28,141 nucleotides of DNA from assembly GCA_017996675.1 (NCBI GenBank), contig JAGOGN010000004.1:1-28141 (forward strand), written 5' to 3'. Of the stretch, positions 23,233 through 28,141 are shown piece by piece (the stretch's first letter is position 1; every line of letters begins with the position of its first letter). The position numbers and the translations under genes were made by a program. Source of the DNA: Lachnospiraceae bacterium (GTDB lineage: Bacteria > Bacillota_A > Clostridia > Lachnospirales > Lachnospiraceae). Under the pieces are notes generated by a model. That model saw nothing but the letters and a program-made list of their open reading frames with translations, made no database searches and was not told where the DNA came from.

Positions 23233-24099
23233 ATGACGAAAAAAAACGATCGTTTTGGTCTTATTGGTTATCCAATTGAACACAGTAAATCTCCAGCATT
23301 GCATAACGAAGCATTTAAATTCTTACAGATGAACAGTGTCTATGAATTATATCCAATTCGACCTGAAAATTTTATTCAGGAGTTTCCTGATTTATTAAAT
23401 TCGTCCGTGAAAGGTCTCAATGTGACAATGCCTTATAAGAAAGATGTCATTCCATACATCGACACCTTGGATCCAATTTCTTTACTTACTCAGTCAGTCA
23501 ATACAATTATCAAAAAAGACAACCGCATTCACGGTACATCAACCGATGGAATTGGTTTCTTTCGTTCTCTCTACTACAAAAATCCAGTAATTCAGCTAGA
23601 TCAGATTACAATTCTCGGATGTGGAGGGGCTGCAAGATCAATCCTTGCAACTGCTGTTATCAATCATTTGCCAATTAGAACCATTCACATTTTTCAACGT
23701 GAAGGAACACATTTTAATGAATGTCGTAATTTCATCCATGAACTTCAGGTTTACGATTCAAATTCCATACAAATTCAATTTTTCGAATGGAACGATTACG
23801 AACAGTTAAGAGCGTCCTTAGCAAAAAGTAGATTGTGTATCAATTGTACTTCCATCGGACTTATGGATGAAAACAGTCCTATATCCGACATGAATTTTTT
23901 ACACTCTGATTTGCATGTGTATGATATAATATACAAAGAACATGAAACTACACTCATTAGGCAAGCTAAAGCAAGGGGCTGTAGCTGTCAATCCGGAATC
24001 GGAATGCTCCTTTTTCAAGGTGCGGAATCATTTTATCATTTTACAGGACAACCAATGCCAATCGATCATCTAACAGGCATTCATTTAAACGAAATATAA
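23233..24099 (+). CDS. aroE: Shikimate dehydrogenase
   Basis: AroE reduces 3-dehydroshikimate to shikimate with NADPH. The 288-residue protein has the substrate site GYPIEHSKSP (S18, S20), NVTMPYKK with the catalytic Lys K69, N90 in SVNTI, and T104-D105 in STDG. The nucleotide-binding loop is GCGGAAR (129-135), and QGAESF supplies the C-terminal Gln. The usual NTDG reads STDG here; Thr and Asp, the residues I recall contacting shikimate, are kept, so activity should be normal. GAGGTGA precedes the ATG. The DAHP synthase gene follows 13 bases later, so the pair forms an aromatic synthesis operon on the strand opposite to its neighbours. A quinate/shikimate (YdiB-like) role is possible but less likely beside DAHP synthase. 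Confidence 0.93.
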   Translation: MTKKNDRFGLIGYPIEHSKSPALHNEAFKFLQMNSVYELYPIRPENFIQEFPDLLNSSVKGLNVTMPYKKDVIPYIDTLDPISLLTQSVNTIIKKDNRIHGTSTDGIGFFRSLYYKNPVIQLDQITILGCGGAARSILATAVINHLPIRTIHIFQREGTHFNECRNFIHELQVYDSNSIQIQFFEWNDYEQLRASLAKSRLCINCTSIGLMDENSPISDMNFLHSDLHVYDIIYKEHETTLIRQAKARGCSCQSGIGMLLFQGAESFYHFTGQPMPIDHLTGIHLNEI

Positions 24100-24112
24100 A
24101 GAAGGAACAATT

Positions 24113-25141
24113 ATGAGTTTTAAAATTATAAATCCATTGCCCAGTCCCATAGAACTTGCGCAAGAATATCCGCTATCGGCTACAGGGTACCGTTATAAAA
24201 AAGAACGCGATCAAGATATCCGGAATATTTTGTCTGGTAATTCTTCTCAGTTTTTAGTTATCGTCGGACCTTGTTCTGCTGATAATACCGATGCCCTTCT
24301 CGATTACACCTCTAGACTTGCAGCCTTGCAGGAAATCGTTCGTGAAAAGATGCTATTAGTACCTCGTCTTTACTCTAGCAAACCTCGCACACTAGGGATC
24401 GGATACAAAGGGTTATTGCATCAGCCAGACCCGCAGCAGAAAGATAATATTTTCCAAGGCCTAATTGCTACACGAAAACTGCATTTGAAAGTCCTCGAAC
24501 AAACTGGTCTGACAGGTGCAGACGAAATATTATACCCAGACAACTGGGAATATCTTTCTGATATTGTTTCTTATATTGCAGTTGGAGCACGTTCCGTAGA
24601 GGATCAATTTCATCGTTTCACCGCCAGTGGATGTGATATTCCTTGTGGAATGAAAAATCCAACCAGCGGTAATTTAGCTTCCATGACTCATGCTATTTTT
24701 GCTGCTCAACAGGCGCAGAATTTTATTTACAGAGGAAATGAAGTAGAAACTACTGGCAATTTGTTTGCACATGGAATTCTACGCGGTATGGATTCTGCAA
24801 CTGGTGAAAAAATTCCAAATTACCATAGAGAATCCATCCTTTATGTAGCCAAATTATACGAACAGCAAAAAATCATGAATCCAGCGCTCATTATTGACAC
24901 CAATCATTCCAATTCAAACAAGAAATTCATGGAGCAGATTCGAATCAGTAAAGACATTGTTACTTTAAGGAATCAATGTACCACTTCTCATCAATTAATT
25001 AAAGGCTTGATGATCGAAAGTTATTTAGAAGATGGATCCCAGCCAGAATGGGGTACAACCTATGGACAATCCATTACAGATCCTTGTCTGGGATGGATGA
25101 AAACGCAACAACTATTACTAGAACTTGCAGAACTTTTATAA
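24113..25141 (+). CDS. 3-deoxy-7-phosphoheptulonate (DAHP) synthase, class I AroFGH type
   Basis: It condenses phosphoenolpyruvate and erythrose-4-phosphate, the first step of the shikimate pathway. The 342-residue protein matches the AroF/G/H form: VGPCSADN with metal ligand C54, KPRT (90-93) for phosphoenolpyruvate, GARSVEDQFHR (158-168), KNPTSGN (181-187) and the metal-binding DTNHSNSNK near the C-terminus. No chorismate mutase or ACT domain is fused, so any feedback control must act through the core N-terminal region, as in the E. coli isozymes; which amino acid inhibits it cannot be told from sequence alone. AAGGA lies six bases before the ATG. It ends at a strong terminator. Confidence 0.94.
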   Translation: MSFKIINPLPSPIELAQEYPLSATGYRYKKERDQDIRNILSGNSSQFLVIVGPCSADNTDALLDYTSRLAALQEIVREKMLLVPRLYSSKPRTLGIGYKGLLHQPDPQQKDNIFQGLIATRKLHLKVLEQTGLTGADEILYPDNWEYLSDIVSYIAVGARSVEDQFHRFTASGCDIPCGMKNPTSGNLASMTHAIFAAQQAQNFIYRGNEVETTGNLFAHGILRGMDSATGEKIPNYHRESILYVAKLYEQQKIMNPALIIDTNHSNSNKKFMEQIRISKDIVTLRNQCTTSHQLIKGLMIESYLEDGSQPEWGTTYGQSITDPCLGWMKTQQLLLELAELL

Positions 25142-25152
25142 GATAAATAGGC

Positions 25153-25190
25153 AAAAAGATACCCCCGTGTTACCACGGGGGTCTTATTAT
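25153..25190. terminator. Bidirectional terminator between DAHP synthase gene and rny
   Basis: A GC-rich 9-bp stem ACCCCCGTG/CACGGGGGT with a four-base loop (25161-25182). The minus-strand side has TATCTTTTT after it; the plus-strand side has a broken CTTATTATA run. It is probably stronger for rny than for the aro genes. Confidence 0.85.
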
Positions 25191-25198
25191 AAACAAAT

Positions 25199-26746
25199 TT
25201 ATTTTGCATAATCTGTAACACGTGATTCACGAATTACACTAAGCTTAATTTGTCCTGGATATTCCATTTCGCTCTCAACGCGTTTTGAAATCTCTCTTGC
25301 CAGCAATACCATATCGGCATCACTAATCTGCTCTGGAACTACCATAATACGAATCTCTCTACCTGCTTGAATAGCAAATGATTTATCTACACCTTTGAAA
25401 CTATCTGCAATTTCTTCTAACTGTTTTAGTCGTTTTGAATAGGTCTCCAAAGACTCTCTTCTAGCACCTGGACGTGCTGCTGAAATAGCATCGGCAGCCT
25501 GCACAATACATGCAATTAAAGTCTGTGGCTCTACATCACCATGATGTGATTCAACAGCATTAATAACAACTGGACCTTCTTTATATTTTCGACATAAGTC
25601 AACACCGATTTGGATATGTGAGCCTTCCATTTCATGGTCTACGGACTTACCAATATCATGTAATAATCCTGCACGTTTTGCAAGTTTCACGTCAACACCT
25701 ATTTCTGATGCAAGCAATCCCGACAAAAGGGCTACTTCAATAGAATGCTTTAACGCATTTTGTCCGTAACTGGTTCTAAATTTCATTTTACCCAATAAAC
25801 GAACCAATTCAGGGTGAATTCCATGTACTCCTACTTCAAGAGTAGCAGCGTCACCTTCTTCACGCATCATTGTTTCCACTTCTTTTTGTGCTTTTTCAAC
25901 CATTTCTTCAATTCTGGCTGGATGAATTCTTCCGTCCAAAATTAATTTCTCTAATGCAATTCTGGCTACTTCTCTTCTAACCGGATCAAATCCTGATAAA
26001 ATAACAGCATCTGGCGTATCATCAATAATTAAATCTACACCAGTCATTGTTTCGAGAGTTCGGATATTTCTTCCCTCACGTCCAATGATTCTACCCTTCA
26101 TTTCATCATTTGGAAGTTGAACAACGGAGATGGTCGTCTCAGACACATGGTCTGCAGCACATTTCTGTATTGCTGTGACAATGTAATCTTTTGCTTTCTG
26201 ACCAGCTTCTTCCTTTGCTTTTCCTTCCAATTCTTTAACTAATTTTGCAGTATCATGTTTCACTTCTTCTTCAACGGTTTTTAATAGATAATCTTTTGCT
26301 TGTTCGGAGGTTAATCCTGAGATTCTTTCTAGTTCCTGCACTCTTTCTTCATTCAGCCTTGAGACTTCAGCTTTCTGTCGCTTAATTTCTTCTTCTTTTG
26401 CTACAAAACTCAATTCACGGGCTTCAACCGCATCCATTTTCTTTTCAAGAGTTTCCTCTTTCTGTGAAATACGACGCTCAGAACGTTGCAATTCTGCTCT
26501 ACGTTCCTTGATTTCCTTATCGAGTTCTCCTTTCGAACGAATCGTTTCTTCCTTTACTTCAAGTAAAGCTTCACGTTTCTTCGTCTCGGCAGCTTTTACA
26601 GCTTCATCAATAATTTGTCTTGCTCTTTCTTCTGCACTTCCCACTTTTGCTTCATAAACTTTCTTTCGATAATTTGAAGTTAATAAAATGGACACAGGTG
26701 CAACGACAACTAATGTGCCTACAATAGAAATTATTACTTCTAGCAC
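25199..26746 (-). CDS. rny: Ribonuclease Y
   Basis: RNase Y is the membrane-bound endoribonuclease that starts mRNA decay in many Firmicutes. The 515-residue protein has an N-terminal transmembrane helix (about 4-22), a long charged coiled coil (about 30-180), a KH RNA-binding domain ([12 protein letters not shown], 218-229) and an HD hydrolase domain (H363, D364 in [12 protein letters not shown]). The start is GTG at 26746 with AGGAGG seven bases upstream, inside a small hairpin. The order recA-recX-rny is seen in other Firmicutes, but here rny has its own strong promoter after the recX terminator. Its long leader may matter because RNase Y level is often controlled; this is speculation. Confidence 0.97.
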   Translation of the reverse strand: MLEVIISIVGTLVVVAPVSILLTSNYRKKVYEAKVGSAEERARQIIDEAVKAAETKKREALLEVKEETIRSKGELDKEIKERRAELQRSERRISQKEETLEKKMDAVEARELSFVAKEEEIKRQKAEVSRLNEERVQELERISGLTSEQAKDYLLKTVEEEVKHDTAKLVKELEGKAKEEAGQKAKDYIVTAIQKCAADHVSETTISVVQLPNDEMKGRIIGREGRNIRTLETMTGVDLIIDDTPDAVILSGFDPVRREVARIALEKLILDGRIHPARIEEMVEKAQKEVETMMREEGDAATLEVGVHGIHPELVRLLGKMKFRTSYGQNALKHSIEVALLSGLLASEIGVDVKLAKRAGLLHDIGKSVDHEMEGSHIQIGVDLCRKYKEGPVVINAVESHHGDVEPQTLIACIVQAADAISAARPGARRESLETYSKRLKQLEEIADSFKGVDKSFAIQAGREIRIMVVPEQISDADMVLLAREISKRVESEMEYPGQIKLSVIRESRVTDYAK

Positions 26747-26759
26747 AGGAGCACCTCCT
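26747..26759 (-). promoter_or_regulatory. rny ribosome binding site inside an inverted repeat
   Basis: The sequence AGGAGGTGCTCCT (minus strand) contains the AGGAGG site and can pair with itself (AGGAG/CTCCT, three-base loop). The GTG start follows at once. The hairpin is short, but would hide the site if formed. Confidence 0.6.
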
Positions 26760-26827
26760 TTATTTAATTTTCATTGTACATATAACAACTCACATAACAG
26801 TCACCTGTCATAGCTTACAACAAATAA

Positions 26828-26856
26828 ATTTTATACTTTTTTCACACTTCTGTCAA
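26828..26856 (-). promoter_or_regulatory. Promoter for rny
   Basis: On the minus strand a perfect TTGACA (26851-26856) with TAAAAT 17 bases downstream (26828-26833). The predicted leader to the GTG is about 75 bases. Confidence 0.75.
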
Positions 26857-26901
26857 GTAAAAACCATTTTGGCAATGCATTTACATACAATATGTACCAA
26901 T

Positions 26902-26931
26902 AAAAAAAGATGTTGACCACAACATCTTTTT
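26902..26931 (-). terminator. Terminator of recA-recX
   Basis: A 12-bp perfect stem AAAAAGATGTTG/CAACATCTTTTT with a four-base loop, and a T-run on the minus strand. It starts within the recX stop codon. Confidence 0.93.
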
Positions 26932-27442
26932 AAATACGATTAATCTCCCGTAAAATCTCATCAAAAGAAAAACCTTTGCGCATCAAAGATGCAATTAATT
27001 TTTCACGCACTTTTGGAGAACTATCATTTTGATCAAAGCCCTTCTTTTCTAGAAAATTTCGAATCAAAATACTTTCCTCTCCTTGATATTCCTCCTCTAG
27101 TGCTATTTTAATCTCTTCTTTTGAAATTCCTTTACCAAGTAGTCCAAAAAGAAGTTGTTGCTTGGATTTCGTATTACAGCGAAATCTGACATAATTACAA
27201 GCAAATCTCAAATCATCCAGGTAACGATAAGAAGTTACATAACGAATGGCGTATTCAACTTCTTCTTCCGAAAAACGTTGATCACTTATTAATTTATCTC
27301 GCAGTTGCTTTTCTGTTCGGTCCTGCCTTTGAAGAATATTCATGGCACGCTTCACAACCTGTTTATATTGTTTCTCACAACCTGCTTCTTCTTTGTCTTG
27401 AATATTATCATTCTCACCTAAAGATAAATCCCATTCTTTCAC
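26930..27442 (-). CDS. recX: Regulatory protein RecX
   Basis: RecX binds RecA filaments and limits recombinase activity. The 170-residue protein shows the three-helix repeats of the family: QVVKRAMNILQRQDRTEKQLRDKL, IRYVTSYRYLDDLRFACNYVRFR with the usual YLDD pattern, and VREKLIASLMRKGFSFDEILREI. The first 25 residues are acidic and not part of the core. It starts at GTG 27442 with GAGG six bases upstream, 19 bases after recA, so the two are co-transcribed. The level of RecX would be lower than RecA because of the GTG start, which fits its role. Confidence 0.92.
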   Translation of the reverse strand: MKEWDLSLGENDNIQDKEEAGCEKQYKQVVKRAMNILQRQDRTEKQLRDKLISDQRFSEEEVEYAIRYVTSYRYLDDLRFACNYVRFRCNTKSKQQLLFGLLGKGISKEEIKIALEEEYQGEESILIRNFLEKKGFDQNDSSPKVREKLIASLMRKGFSFDEILREINRI

Positions 27443-27461
27443 GCGCTACCTCATCAAATAA

Positions 27462-28141
27462 TTATTCTGCTACCGGAGCATCTACGCTTTCACTCTTACT
27501 TGGTTTCTCTTTCTTCTTTGGCGCACTACCTGCATCAGCTGATTCGTCAACAGCCATCCCATAAAATAAACGAACCTTGTTTTCAATTTCATCACGAATT
27601 GCAGGATTCTCTTTGAGAAAAGTCTTTGAATTCTCACGTCCTTGACCAATCTTCTCATCATTATAGGCATACCACGCACCTGATTTATTAACGATATTAA
27701 TATTTGATGCTAAATCCAAAACATCTCCTTCTCTGGAAATTCCTTCGCCAAACATAATATCAAATTCTGCTTCCTTAAATGGTGGTGCAATCTTATTCTT
27801 TACAACCTTAATTCTAGTACGGTTACCCACCATCTCGCCATTTTGTTTTAAGGTTTCAATTCTTCTTACATCCATTCGAATAGATGAGTAGAATTTCAAA
27901 GCACGTCCTCCAGTTGTTGTTTCTGGACTACCAAACATAACTCCAACTTTCTCTCTCAACTGGTTAATAAATAAAACGGTACAATTTGATTTACTAATAA
28001 CAGCTGTTAACTTTCTCAACGCCTGTGACATCAATCTCGCCTGTAATCCAACATGTGAATCACCCATATCGCCATCAATTTCAGCTTTCGGTACGAGTGC
28101 TGCTACAGAATCGACAATTACAATATCAACCGCTCCTGAAC
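27462..28141 (-). CDS. recA: Recombinase RecA, C-terminal part (5' end outside the window)
   Basis: The open frame continues to the right edge, giving 226 codons including the stop; the start and the Walker A loop lie outside. An internal ATG at 28067 is not the start. Visible motifs are Walker B ([12 protein letters not shown]) at the edge, [46 protein letters not shown] (ending in DNA-binding loop L2) and the C-terminal domain with [10 protein letters not shown] and IGQGRENSK. The tail after RLFYG is a variable Lys/Ser/Glu-rich stretch, where RecA proteins differ most. RecA makes the filament for homologous recombination and triggers LexA cleavage. recX follows 19 bases later. Confidence 0.98.
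   Translation of the reverse strand, partial: SGAVDIVIVDSVAALVPKAEIDGDMGDSHVGLQARLMSQALRKLTAVISKSNCTVLFINQLREKVGVMFGSPETTTGGRALKFYSSIRMDVRRIETLKQNGEMVGNRTRIKVVKNKIAPPFKEAEFDIMFGEGISREGDVLDLASNINIVNKSGAWYAYNDEKIGQGRENSKTFLKENPAIRDEIENKVRLFYGMAVDESADAGSAPKKKEKPSKSESVDAPVAE

Noticed and set aside
27462..28067. RecA starting at the internal ATG 28067
   Set aside because: The frame is open to the window edge and the residues before this ATG carry the RecA Walker B region, so the gene starts outside.

Overview
This window looks like a stretch of chromosome from a low-GC anaerobic Firmicute, most likely a Lachnospiraceae-type member of the Clostridia. The evidence is the AT-rich codon usage, strong AGGAGG-type ribosome binding sites, TTGACA/TATAAT-type promoters, U-tailed terminator hairpins, the nusB-xseAB-ispA-dxs-tlyA-nadK-argR-recN cluster, and families I associate with Lachnospiraceae (a DUF5688 protein, a membrane-anchored trigger-factor-like foldase, a short GlmU-like hexapeptide protein). 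I see no phage, insertion sequence, CRISPR array or obvious transferred island. Most of the window is core metabolism and DNA/RNA housekeeping.

Layout, left to right. The left edge holds the first 32 codons of a probable NifU-like iron-sulfur protein (minus strand). Next comes a minus-strand block transcribed from about 6.1 kb leftwards: queH-asd from one promoter, then an unusual ATPase, topB (topoisomerase III) and a hexapeptide acyltransferase-like gene from a second promoter that overlaps the asd stop codon. A tRNA-Thr(CGT) gene and its terminator lie directly upstream of queH. From about 6.3 kb a divergent plus-strand pair encodes a four-helix membrane protein and an Sfp-type phosphopantetheinyl transferase. 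It ends at a bidirectional terminator facing a minus-strand, membrane-anchored FKBP/trigger-factor-like protein. A plus-strand DUF5688 gene follows, and another bidirectional terminator separates it from recN.

From 21.5 kb down to 9.9 kb the minus strand is an almost unbroken gene series: rluF-like, ligA, then asp23 (yqhY-like)-nusB-xseA-xseB-ispA-dxs-tlyA-nadK-argR-recN. Spacing is very tight and several stops and starts overlap. The cluster combines transcription antitermination, exonuclease VII, isoprenoid precursor synthesis (IspA, Dxs), rRNA methylation, NADP supply, arginine regulation and recombination repair.

Upstream of rluF is a membrane-anchored protein with a Pro/Ala/Thr linker and two SH3b domains, then tRNA-Arg(CCG). 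The plus-strand aroE-DAHP synthase pair covers two steps of aromatic amino acid synthesis. The right end is rny (RNase Y), recX and the 3' part of recA on the minus strand. A strong promoter and structured ribosome binding site precede rny, and the recX terminator separates it from recA-recX.

Seven starts were moved from the longest possible reading frame on ribosome-binding-site or overlap grounds: the ATPase (4296), asd (5441), queH (6066), the phosphopantetheinyl transferase (6720), dxs (15553), nusB (18294) and rluF (21500). I did not find a convincing new multi-gene system. The least explained parts are the ATPase with altered P-loop and nuclease-like motifs, the DUF5688 gene with its odd leader, and the membrane protein/phosphopantetheinyl transferase pair.
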